From positions 1 through 10,102 of the forward strand of contig DAOUWY010000043.1 in assembly GCA_030666885.1 (NCBI GenBank): a stretch of 10,102 nt of DNA. Reading direction: 5' to 3'. Shown here one piece after another: positions 1-6,759 of this stretch. The translations under genes were made by a program, and so were the position numbers. The notes under the pieces were generated by a model. That model searched no databases. It was not told the DNA's origin and was given only the letters and a program-made list of their open reading frames with translations. How positions within the stretch are numbered: the stretch's first letter is position 1; every line of letters begins with the position of its first letter. Source of the DNA: Methanosarcinales archaeon. Lineage in GTDB: Archaea > Halobacteriota > Methanosarcinia > Methanosarcinales > Methanocomedenaceae.

Positions 1-720
1 CTCAATTCCTTCTTTCTTTCCTTTCTCAATTCCTTCATTGAGAATATCCTGATATATTACTGATTCTTGCATTATCTCCACCTTCATCAAGCTTTTAATT
101 AATTCCTTCGGGTATCTCAATCCTGCCAGTACGCCGGTGCATACAGACATATCCGCTTTTAAAGCCCCATCTTTTATATCGGCGTTCTGTACCAAGTCAA
201 AGCATGCTTCCAAACATTTATTATCATTGGTATTTCCATGATTTGTTAATGGAAGTATTGGGAACAAACCGTATAAATCCTTATCGATGATCATCTTCGG
301 ATCCATTTCCCAGACTTTCAACACCCTGTATTTAAATCTCATAATCTCTTCATTATATATTGAATTCACATACGTATCAGGAGTATTGGGTCCGAAATTG
401 TCTGAATTCAGGTATATCACGACCGGATAAACCGATAACCCGTATATATCAACAATTCTGGCATAGTACGACATCATACGCAGCGGCATATTCGAATCAC
501 GTGTACTCTGGAATTCAATATGCAAAATGAATTTGTCATCATCACAGTCAGCGTGTTTGTCCTCAATTTTGACAATATAATCGGAATCGTGCTTACTATA
601 CGGCAATTCCTTATCCAGGGGCATAACATCACCTTCGAACTCATTAAAGATGAGGCTCACGAAATGTTCCGGGAACTTACCCGATAAAAATTTTAGAGTA
701 ATGTCATAAGTTTTCTGCAA
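1..720 (-). CDS. Rpn-family recombination-promoting nuclease / PD-(D/E)XK transposase-like protein, C-terminus cut off by window edge
   Basis: The minus strand reads openly for 240 codons from a TTG at 720 to the window edge with no stop. It begins LQKTYDITLKFL and continues with FPEHFV, the usual opening of Rpn/PDDEXK transposase-like proteins. The nuclease core is visible as HDSD (44-47) followed by the strand FILHIEFQS (64-72), giving the D...ExQ arrangement of the PD-(D/E)XK fold. Later come YPVVIYL (98-104) and a charged tail, NEGIEKGKKEGIE, made of repeated short codon blocks, as is common at the C-terminus of this family. No ATG lies upstream in frame; the frame stops at 778-780. The TTG is preceded by AGGTGG at good spacing, so TTG is the chosen start. 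The family promotes RecA-independent recombination in E. coli; activity here is inferred. It is probably a mobile or selfish accessory gene, unrelated to its neighbours. Confidence 0.8.
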   Translation of the reverse strand, partial: MQKTYDITLKFLSGKFPEHFVSLIFNEFEGDVMPLDKELPYSKHDSDYIVKIEDKHADCDDDKFILHIEFQSTRDSNMPLRMMSYYARIVDIYGLSVYPVVIYLNSDNFGPNTPDTYVNSIYNEEIMRFKYRVLKVWEMDPKMIIDKDLYGLFPILPLTNHGNTNDNKCLEACFDLVQNADIKDGALKADMSVCTGVLAGLRYPKELIKSLMKVEIMQESVIYQDILNEGIEKGKKEGIE

Positions 721-1045
721 TCGATTTCCACCTGCTGTATTGCTATCCCTGTATAACAGACATATTGGTAATAATGCTTAGCCAAGCATAGTGAAAGTAT
801 TCGATCAATTTTGAACTGTGAGATGTGGGGGATCTGAAAAGCACAGTCACGACCGCACGAAGCGCACACAGGCAACGGAGATACGGGCGTTATGCTTGAT
901 TATTTTACAAATGGAACAACAACGCACTCAATGGACAGGATATGAAAATGGTTTGCCCCATCCTGTAAATCCCGTCTAATATTTACCCACTCAATGTTGG
1001 GGAGAAACATAAGCGCTCAGCTATCGTGTGAAATTAACAAGATAT
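721..1045. other. Intergenic gap, no gene supported
   Basis: No reading frame here resembles a protein family on either strand. The gap holds the likely upstream region of the Rpn-type gene and a short phrase, ATCCTGTAAATCCCGTCTAA (about 960-979). This phrase resembles ATCCTGT-type repeats that I recall from intergenic DNA of many archaea and bacteria. A 7-bp inverted pair, ACAGGAT (935-941) and ATCCTGT (960-966), flanks it. No toxin gene for the neighbouring antitoxin is present. Confidence 0.5.
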
Positions 1046-1306
1046 TCAGGATGCAGTTTCCTGCTGGATTTTTTCACGTATCCACGAATCAAGCAAAATC
1101 TGGCAGCTCTGCTTTTTTCCATTGGCGATTTTCGTCAGTTTATCTGAAAGCTCGTAATCAATTTCCAGAATTATCTTATGTCCCTTCAGATGCACCTCAA
1201 TTTCAATAGGTTCGGTATCATCCATATAATCGGCAAAGCTATGGGTATCCCAGTACTCTGCCGCCTCTTCGAGTGATTTGAAGTCAGGAATTTTTAATTT
1301 TGTCAT
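1046..1306 (-). CDS. CopG-type antitoxin (PF12441-like), apparently without a partner toxin
   Basis: An 86-residue protein that starts at ATG 1306. Residues 6-32 (IPDFKSLEEAAEYWDTHSFA and the following DYMDDTEP) match the N-terminal signature of the CopG antitoxin family, in which the phrase 'aa-ewWdthdftdY' recurs. The C-terminal part (about 47-80, ILEIDYELSDKLTKIA then QILLDSWIREKI) looks like the ribbon-helix-helix region, with ILEID as the DNA-contacting strand. Such proteins neutralise a toxin and repress their own operon. The partner is normally directly adjacent, often BrnT-like, but the flanks (721-1045 and 1307-1503) contain no toxin-like frame. This copy therefore looks orphaned. 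A TATTTAAA stretch lies only a few bases before the ATG and there is no clear ribosome-binding site. Confidence 0.75.
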   Translation of the reverse strand: MTKLKIPDFKSLEEAAEYWDTHSFADYMDDTEPIEIEVHLKGHKIILEIDYELSDKLTKIANGKKQSCQILLDSWIREKIQQETAS

Positions 1307-1420
1307 AATTTTAAATACACTGATCTTTCCTTATTATCCACATCTCTCGCACTTAATATTAATGCTTCGTTGAGAGATCGGGGAGATCAGGCGGTTAATT
1401 GGTGGTGGGAGAAGCAGGAC

Positions 1421-1457
1421 GTTCAAAAAGAACGAGGCCGGGCACAAGGCCGGTCTC
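1421..1457 (-). terminator. Hairpin plus T-run downstream of feoB
   Basis: About 47 bases past the feoB stop, the minus strand can fold GAGACCGG (1457-1450) with CCGGCCTC (1441-1434), an 8-bp stem with one A-C mismatch. It is followed by GTTCTTTTTGAAC (1430-1421), which contains a five-T run. Position and form fit a transcription terminator for the dtxR-feoB operon. The call is from inspection; no folding energy was computed. Confidence 0.5.
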
Positions 1458-1503
1458 AAAGGCATCATGTACAGACCCAGGCTTTTATCCCACGATTTTT
1501 ATC

Positions 1504-3531
1504 TTACAGCAGCGCCAGCCCCAATAAATTAGCAGCACCACCCACAACAATAGACAGTACAATAGTGAATCCTGAGATAAGCACCATATTGCGCCATCCA
1601 AGTTCCTTACCGATCACTGCTATGGTAGCGGCGCAGGGAACATAGATGGTGGCCACCAGTGCGAATACATATATCTGCAGGGGTGTCATCACATCAATGA
1701 ACACAGCCGTACCAGCCAGTACAGCCAGAATCTCAAGTGCCATCTCCTTACGCAGGATGCCAAATATGAATGCTGTTGCAGCATATGCCGGCAGGCCCAA
1801 AAATCCTACAAATACAGGTCTTAACATGTCCTCGAACACTGCCAGCAGGCCCAGCTCATCAACCACGCCCAGAATGCTGCTGCCCACTATCAGTATAGGG
1901 AAAGCCACATAAACGAACCCCTTCATCCTGAACCAGGTCTTTTTCACTATCACCTGTACATCAGGGTACCGCATGGGCGGCATTTCCATGATAAAGCCCA
2001 TTTGCTCCCCAGTCAGCCCTTTACCCAGCATCCACCCAGTCAGCAGTATGATCACCAGTTCGATGAAATAGATGGACATAGCGGCCCAGAATCCAACAAA
2101 GACACCCACAAGCCCCATGATTATTACTGTCCGCGCAGAACATGGTGTCAGTGCGACCATAGTTATGGTGATGATGCGCTCCCTGTGGGTGTTAAGTGTA
2201 CGGGCCGCAATAATGGCAGGGACATTGCACCCGTATCCAAGCAGCAGGGGGATGATGGCGCGCCCGTGCAGTCCCAACCTGTGCATGTACCGGTCCAGCA
2301 GGAATGCTGCCCTTGGCAGGTATCCCGTATCCTCCATCACTGACAGGAAGATGTAGAACGTGCCTATAAAGGGTATTACAATGGCGAGCCCTGCTTCCAT
2401 GCCCAGCAGTCCGAAGATTATAGCGCTTACAACCAGCGGGTGTACCCCGTTCAATGCTAACGATACCGGAGTTATCAGGTACGTCTGGAAAATATCAATG
2501 ATAAGTGTCTCCAGAAACCCGCCCACCTTGAATACTACATAGAACATTGTTAGCATCAGCATGGCAAATATCGGCAACCCCCAGCGGTTGGATGTCAGTA
2601 TTTCATCTAGCCGGTCAATGAATTGCCTGGGTATCTGGCGCTTTTCCTGGGTAGTCTGCTCAATGGCACCTGCTTCGCCATAGCGGTCCTTTATAATAGT
2701 ATCCTTGATGGGCTGGCCGTGGTTTTGTTCTATCCCAGGCGGTATGCTGGCGGCTTCCATCACTTGTTCAGGATATTCGCAATAACCCTCAATAAAGTCG
2801 CGGTCACCTTCAAGAGCCCTGATACAGATGCCACGGCTGATGCCAGGCATTTGCTCCTGGATTTTTTCAATGGCCTGCTCTACATGGTCGTCATATTTCA
2901 CCTGGCAGCGTCTGCACTGTTTGCGCCCGCTGTACGGTAAGTCAACAGGCTGGGGGCTTACTATCTCAATTGCCCTGTGCAGAACAGTATCAATACCCTG
3001 GCCGCGAATAGCAATTGTAGGGATAACTGGCACGCCCAGTTCTGCTTCCAGCGCCTCCACGTTGATCTTGATACCCATCTGCTGCGCCGCATCTACCTGG
3101 TTTAATGCTACAACCATGGGTATGTCAATCTCAAGCAATTGCAGTGCCAGATTGAGGTTCCTGGCAAGCCTGGTGGCATCAATGACATTTATTACCACAT
3201 CAGGGCGTTCCCTGATCAGGTACTTCATGGCTGCCCTTTCATCTTCAGTTGATGCGGATAATGAATAGACACCTGGCAGGTCCACCACATTGATGGACTC
3301 ACCAACATGTTTCAGGGTGCCTTTAATGATCTCTACGGTTGTGCCCGGATAGTTGGATACTTCAACACCTACACCAGTAAGCCTGGAAAAGAAAGCACTC
3401 TTGCCCACGTTCGGGTTGCCTACGAGGGCGATGGTCAACCAGGAGCATGGTTTATTATCACAGTCTGTGGTGCAACAGGATTTCAATTTCAGATCACACC
3501 GTCTCGCCCAGGACCAGGATATTCTTTGCAA
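1504..3531 (-). CDS. feoB: Ferrous iron transporter FeoB (GTPase-permease)
   Basis: A 675-residue membrane GTPase for Fe(II) uptake. The N-terminal G domain has G1 GNPNVGKS (38-45), G2 YPGTT (61-65), G3 DLPG (84-87) and an NQVD box (144-147) at the G4 position. A helical linker follows, then a membrane domain from about residue 318 with hydrophobic segments and the FeoB motifs GYGCNVPA (432-439) and LTPCSART (461-468). Length is near the family norm. The outermost start, TTG 3531, would overlap the upstream regulator by 38 bases. A TTG at 3486, 8 bases past the regulator stop and preceded by GGTGTGA, gives MKLKSCC and may be the true start. Cysteine clusters are unusual: CC-x3-C-x4-C (19-29) and CRRC (206-209). 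Co-transcription with the DtxR-FeoA gene points to iron-repressed expression. The function call is firm; the start is not. Confidence 0.96.
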   Translation of the reverse strand: MQRISWSWARRCDLKLKSCCTTDCDNKPCSWLTIALVGNPNVGKSAFFSRLTGVGVEVSNYPGTTVEIIKGTLKHVGESINVVDLPGVYSLSASTEDERAAMKYLIRERPDVVINVIDATRLARNLNLALQLLEIDIPMVVALNQVDAAQQMGIKINVEALEAELGVPVIPTIAIRGQGIDTVLHRAIEIVSPQPVDLPYSGRKQCRRCQVKYDDHVEQAIEKIQEQMPGISRGICIRALEGDRDFIEGYCEYPEQVMEAASIPPGIEQNHGQPIKDTIIKDRYGEAGAIEQTTQEKRQIPRQFIDRLDEILTSNRWGLPIFAMLMLTMFYVVFKVGGFLETLIIDIFQTYLITPVSLALNGVHPLVVSAIIFGLLGMEAGLAIVIPFIGTFYIFLSVMEDTGYLPRAAFLLDRYMHRLGLHGRAIIPLLLGYGCNVPAIIAARTLNTHRERIITITMVALTPCSARTVIIMGLVGVFVGFWAAMSIYFIELVIILLTGWMLGKGLTGEQMGFIMEMPPMRYPDVQVIVKKTWFRMKGFVYVAFPILIVGSSILGVVDELGLLAVFEDMLRPVFVGFLGLPAYAATAFIFGILRKEMALEILAVLAGTAVFIDVMTPLQIYVFALVATIYVPCAATIAVIGKELGWRNMVLISGFTIVLSIVVGGAANLLGLALL

Positions 3532-4168
3532 TATCCTTACCCACTGCCACTTCAGTACCCATGGTAATTATGGATAAAGTTCCTTTGCCGAGTTTTCGTT
3601 TGACAGTGACCTTACTGTCAGGTATCAGGCCGATGTTGGAAAGCCGGTCTTTTATTTCTCGCGTTAGTGATATTAACTTGATAATACCGTTATCTCCTTC
3701 CTTCAATTCAGACAAGGGGATATAATCCCTGTATAATGCCTGGGATGTTTCACCTCTGCAACATTTGCCCTGGCCGATGGGATTCCCGTCAGGGCATATT
3801 TCCGGATGCCCCATATAGGCGCACATCTTTTCAAGTGTTATCTCTGAGATGGAATGTTCCATTTTACAGGCCTCTGTATGGGCAAACTTAGGGTCCAGGT
3901 CCAGTACGTCAACGAGGAAGGTTTCAAGCAGTTGATGGCGGCGTTTTATCCTCATTGCTTCCGTGCATCCTTTTGAGGTCAAGGTTACGCCATGGTAAGG
4001 TGTGTATTTAATGTAGCCGGATTTCGAGAGTTTGTGGATCATCTCAGTAACACTTGGGGGTGAGAGTTTTAGTTCTTCAGCTATCTGGTTAGTCTTTGCA
4101 GGACCCTTGCTTTTATTTGTAAGGTAAAGTATAGTTTCAAGATATTCTTCAATTCGTTCGTTTGTCAT
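3494..4168 (-). CDS. DtxR/IdeR-family iron-dependent repressor with C-terminal FeoA (SH3-like) domain
   Basis: A 224-residue metalloregulator. Residues 1-66 form the winged helix (IAEELKLSPPSVTEMIHKLS, 29-48). Residues 67-140 are the dimerisation and metal-binding domain, with H78, E82, H97, C101, E104 and H105. These match the DtxR ligands shifted by one residue. Cys at 101, where manganese-sensing MntR has Glu, favours Fe(II) sensing. The HPEICPDGNPIG stretch (121-132) is typical of the family. Residues 150-222 (IPLSELKEGDNGIIK onward) form a FeoA/SH3-like domain, and no separate feoA gene is present. The gene ends at the start of feoB, so the two form an operon. The start codon is ATG 4168 with no clear ribosome-binding site, so translation may be leaderless or nearly so. 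A dyad over its promoter suggests autoregulation. Confidence 0.93.
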   Translation of the reverse strand: MTNERIEEYLETILYLTNKSKGPAKTNQIAEELKLSPPSVTEMIHKLSKSGYIKYTPYHGVTLTSKGCTEAMRIKRRHQLLETFLVDVLDLDPKFAHTEACKMEHSISEITLEKMCAYMGHPEICPDGNPIGQGKCCRGETSQALYRDYIPLSELKEGDNGIIKLISLTREIKDRLSNIGLIPDSKVTVKRKLGKGTLSIITMGTEVAVGKDIAKNILVLGETV

Positions 4169-4183
4169 TGTAAATACACGTTG

Positions 4184-4209
4184 ATATATTTAGGCATTCC
4201 TAAGTATAT
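4184..4209 (-). promoter_or_regulatory. Putative DtxR-type operator overlapping the dtxR-feoB promoter
   Basis: The core is TTAGGCATTCCTAA (4190-4203), with half-sites TTAGG and CCTAA, the same half-sites as in the bacterial DtxR/IdeR box. After one mismatch on each side the symmetry resumes (ATATA at 4184-4188, TATAT at 4205-4209), giving a 26-bp imperfect dyad. On the minus strand the outer arm contains a TATA-like CTATATAC (4211-4204), 36-43 bases before the regulator ATG, so a bound dimer would block promoter access. Recognition by the adjacent regulator is inferred from motif, position and protein family. Confidence 0.65.
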
Positions 4210-4278
4210 AGTTTGTGAAAGATTTACAAAGACTTTACTGCGAATAATGAATAATCTGTATACTCAAATTATTCTGAC

Positions 4279-4328
4279 AAAATAGAGGATTTTCCTGTTG
4301 TGCATAGCATCTAACTTCCTCTACTTTT
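4279..4328. repeat. Inverted repeat with 27-base spacer
   Basis: AAAATAGAGGA (4279-4289) is complementary to TCCTCTACTTTT (4317-4328) apart from a single bulged base. It lies mid-way in the divergent intergenic region, where it could be an operator pair, a terminator for antisense transcription, or chance. No function is assigned. Confidence 0.4.
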
Positions 4329-4439
4329 CTCGTAAATAAACCCATAAGCATTTTATAATTGAATGCTATTGGTATTATTAAAATAAATAATAGATAAATG
4401 AATTCTTGATATTTGCAGCTATTACGCAGCCAGGCAATT

Positions 4440-4493
4440 CTTTTAAATACAATTGACCTTCCTTCAAATTACTACTCTAAATGTTCTTTAGAG
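4440..4493 (+). promoter_or_regulatory. Likely TATA box and 5'-leader hairpin for the aminomutase gene
   Basis: CTTTTAAATAC (4439-4449) resembles an archaeal TATA element. At the usual archaeal spacing, transcription would begin near 4470. That places the perfect hairpin CTCTAAA-TGTTC-TTTAGAG (4475-4493) at the start of a leader of about 100 bases before ATG 4575. A long leader would be notable in a genome where other genes seem nearly leaderless. The promoter call is inferred. Confidence 0.35.
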
Positions 4494-4574
4494 ACAACAT
4501 TAATTCAAGCAAGTAGTCACTCGTTGACGGTTGTAATTGTCTTGATGCGTTTTGAGCATAAAAATCAATAAAAA

Positions 4575-6392
4575 ATGGTTAATATGAAAGATATAATTAC
4601 AAGCTCCAGGGAAGAATTGGTAAGATTATTATGGAAATCTGATCCCACTATTCACAGGATACTGAAGAATAGTATTAACTTCCATGATTCCAGGAATGAG
4701 ATTTTCCGTTATTTGAATGGTATAGATGCATCATTGTTCACGATATATTCCCATGGTAAACAGGATATGAACATCCTGGAAAAAAAGAATGCGCGGGATT
4801 GCATAAGGGTTCTAAAGACGATCTTACGGACCCAGAATGAAAAGCAATCACATTTCTCAGCTCTCAGGGCATTGTACAATATTGCCAGGGAAAACAGGGT
4901 ACCTAAGAATATCAGTGAGGGGTTCATTTTCGAGTTTATTTACCTGTTCAGGGGAATTAATGGGAATTCCGCTTTATTTGCTGAAAAAGAAAAACCTGCA
5001 TTTTTAAATCTCGATGGAATGGACGCTGCCCTTGAGAGAACAATGTTCCTGGATGATTATTCTAAAAGAATGGACCTGTTTTTCAAGAAATACAGGACAG
5101 GTCTGGACCATGACCTGGTCACTGAAAGAAATGACATGAAAAAACGTATTTTACAACAATTCGGCAGTAACGAAGAAGATTGGCTTGACTATAAATGGCA
5201 CCTGGACCATATCATTTCTGACATTGATACGCTCCAAAATGTGGTGACATTGGACAGGGGGGAAATACGTGGTCTTAAATTAGCTATTGAAAATAATATC
5301 CCGTTCCAGATAACACCGTACTACTTATCCTTATTTGACAGGGAGAAACGGAAACAATATGACCATTCTATAAGGGCACAGGTACTGCCCAGTGAGACGT
5401 ACTGCCAGAACTATTTAAGGAGCATCCGGACCGGGGCAAGCCTGGATTTCATGGATGAGGCATCAACAAGCCCCATTGAAGCCATTACCAGGAGGTATCC
5501 TAAGATACTTATTTTAAAACCGTTTCAATCATGCCCCCAGATTTGTGTCTATTGCCAGAGGAACTGGGAGATCAAAAGTCTCCAGGAAAGCACTATCACA
5601 AAGGAGACTACATTAAAGGCGATTGACTGGATAAAAGCCAATCCGCATATCAGCGAGGTGCTGGTAACGGGAGGCGACCCGTTGACACTGAACGATTCCA
5701 TTATTGACAGGCTCCTTGGCATGATCTCTGACATCGAACATGTGGAACGGATCAGGATTGGGACACGGACGCTGGTAACTCTGCCTTTCAGGTTTACAGA
5801 CAACCTGATCGATATCTTTAGTAAATACCACAAATTGGGGAAACGTGACCTATGTATCGTGACCCATTTTCAGCATCCCACCGAGATCACTATTGATACT
5901 ATTAATGCGGTGTCAAGGATAAAAAAACAGGGCATTAATATTTACAACCAGCAGGTCTTTACTTATTATAATAGTAAGAAATTCGAAAGTTGCCTGCTTA
6001 GAAAAACTATGACGAGATCAGGTATAGAGCCCTATTATACTTTTAACACCAAGGGCAAGGAAGAAACTATAGATTACCGTGTACCTATAGCAAGGCTTGA
6101 GCAGGAACGACATGAAGAAGCCAGGCTCCTCCCTGGTCTGGAGCGAACTGATGAATCTGTGTTCAATGTACCCAGGCTGGGCAAGTCCCACCTGAGGGCG
6201 TGGCAGGACCATGAGGTGATCATGGTACTTCCTGATGGCAGGCGTGTGTACCGGTTCTATCCATGGGAGTCGAAGATGGAGCTTGTGGAGCCTTATAATT
6301 ATATGGATGTGTCCATATACAGCTATTTAAAACGGTTGTATTATGATGGCGAGGATGTTGATGAGTATAAGTCTATCTGGTATTATTTCTGA
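4575..6392 (+). CDS. Long KamA-family radical SAM/PLP aminomutase, probable glutamate 2,3-aminomutase
   Basis: A 605-residue enzyme of the lysine 2,3-aminomutase superfamily. The radical-SAM cluster motif is CPQICVYC (C320, C324, C327), followed by R329, which matches the substrate-carboxylate arginine of lysine aminomutase. Other family blocks are GGDPL (366-370), RIGTRTLVTLPFR (394-406), HFQHPTEIT (431-439) and EPYYTF (485-490). NVPRLGK (531-537) stands where PGGGGK carries the PLP lysine, so K537 is the likely PLP residue. The lysine-binding aspartates of lysine aminomutase (Asp293, Asp330) align with K493 and N531. Lys/Asn at these sites is the reported signature of Clostridium difficile glutamate 2,3-aminomutase. 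The predicted product is therefore beta-glutamate, a known osmolyte in some methanogens. Residues 1-300 precede the core and are longer than in classic enzymes; I see no named domain there. No ablB-like acetyltransferase is adjacent. Starts at 4575 or 4584 are equally possible. The substrate call is inferred. Confidence 0.82.
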   Translation: MVNMKDIITSSREELVRLLWKSDPTIHRILKNSINFHDSRNEIFRYLNGIDASLFTIYSHGKQDMNILEKKNARDCIRVLKTILRTQNEKQSHFSALRALYNIARENRVPKNISEGFIFEFIYLFRGINGNSALFAEKEKPAFLNLDGMDAALERTMFLDDYSKRMDLFFKKYRTGLDHDLVTERNDMKKRILQQFGSNEEDWLDYKWHLDHIISDIDTLQNVVTLDRGEIRGLKLAIENNIPFQITPYYLSLFDREKRKQYDHSIRAQVLPSETYCQNYLRSIRTGASLDFMDEASTSPIEAITRRYPKILILKPFQSCPQICVYCQRNWEIKSLQESTITKETTLKAIDWIKANPHISEVLVTGGDPLTLNDSIIDRLLGMISDIEHVERIRIGTRTLVTLPFRFTDNLIDIFSKYHKLGKRDLCIVTHFQHPTEITIDTINAVSRIKKQGINIYNQQVFTYYNSKKFESCLLRKTMTRSGIEPYYTFNTKGKEETIDYRVPIARLEQERHEEARLLPGLERTDESVFNVPRLGKSHLRAWQDHEVIMVLPDGRRVYRFYPWESKMELVEPYNYMDVSIYSYLKRLYYDGEDVDEYKSIWYYF

Positions 6393-6526
6393 GCGCTGTT
6401 TGATGGGCAATTTAAGTTGATTTTACCATATTTACTTTCAATGCACCAATATCAGATGCCGGAGCGGCGGGGGAGTGTAGAATTATAAGAACGGGGTGGG
6501 GGCCGGACAGCAATTCAATGTGAACT

Positions 6527-6546
6527 GCAGATTGACGCAGATTGAT
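6527..6546. repeat. Tandem GCAGATTGA(C/T) pair
   Basis: Two adjacent 10-base units, GCAGATTGAC (6527-6536) and GCAGATTGAT (6537-6546), differ at the last base. The wording resembles the 'gcagattgacgcagatt' phrase that recurs in intergenic DNA of many prokaryotes, which is recalled and not searched. Confidence 0.55.
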
Positions 6547-6562
6547 GGCTGAAGTTTAGGAT

Positions 6563-6594
6563 TTCACCGCAGAGAACGCCGAGAGGCGCAGAGA
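6563..6594. repeat. CGCAGAG-type intergenic phrase
   Basis: It starts with TTCACCGCAGAG and continues with degenerate repeats of the CGCAGAG/CGCCGAG type, ending GGCGCAGAG. It matches the form of the widespread 'accgcagagacgcagag' intergenic repeats. Units recur every 9-12 bases with substitutions. Confidence 0.55.
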
Positions 6595-6759
6595 TGCGCT
6601 GGCAGGTGGTTAAGATTAAACTATTATGTTATGGTATCGTGTTTCGTAGATTGATAGATATCTGTGCAGAGTTATCTGGGGAAGTGCATCATGTATAAAA
6701 AAACAAATGAACTCTTTTTACGAATGACAGGAAAGAATGATTTGAATAAGAAATCCTAA

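Larger units (their letters stand above)
4169..4574. other. Divergent intergenic region between dtxR-feoB and the aminomutase gene
   Basis: 406 AT-rich bases with no gene. The left end holds the dtxR promoter and operator. The middle holds a 12-base inverted repeat (4279-4328). The right end holds a TATA-like box (4440-4449) and a 7-bp hairpin (4475-4493) before the aminomutase gene. No small reading frame or structured RNA is recognised. Confidence 0.6.

Noticed and set aside
693..875. 60-codon minus-strand frame with CASCGRDC
   Set aside because: It overlaps the supported TTG start and ribosome-binding site of the Rpn-type gene, has no family resemblance beyond the cysteines, and ends inside that gene in another frame.
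994..1209. Plus-strand frame of 71 codons
   Set aside because: It is antisense to the recognisable CopG-type antitoxin and has no family-like features.
6460..6510. G-rich patch considered as a G-quadruplex
   Set aside because: The G-runs are separated by a stretch of about 20 bases, too long for a convincing four-run motif.
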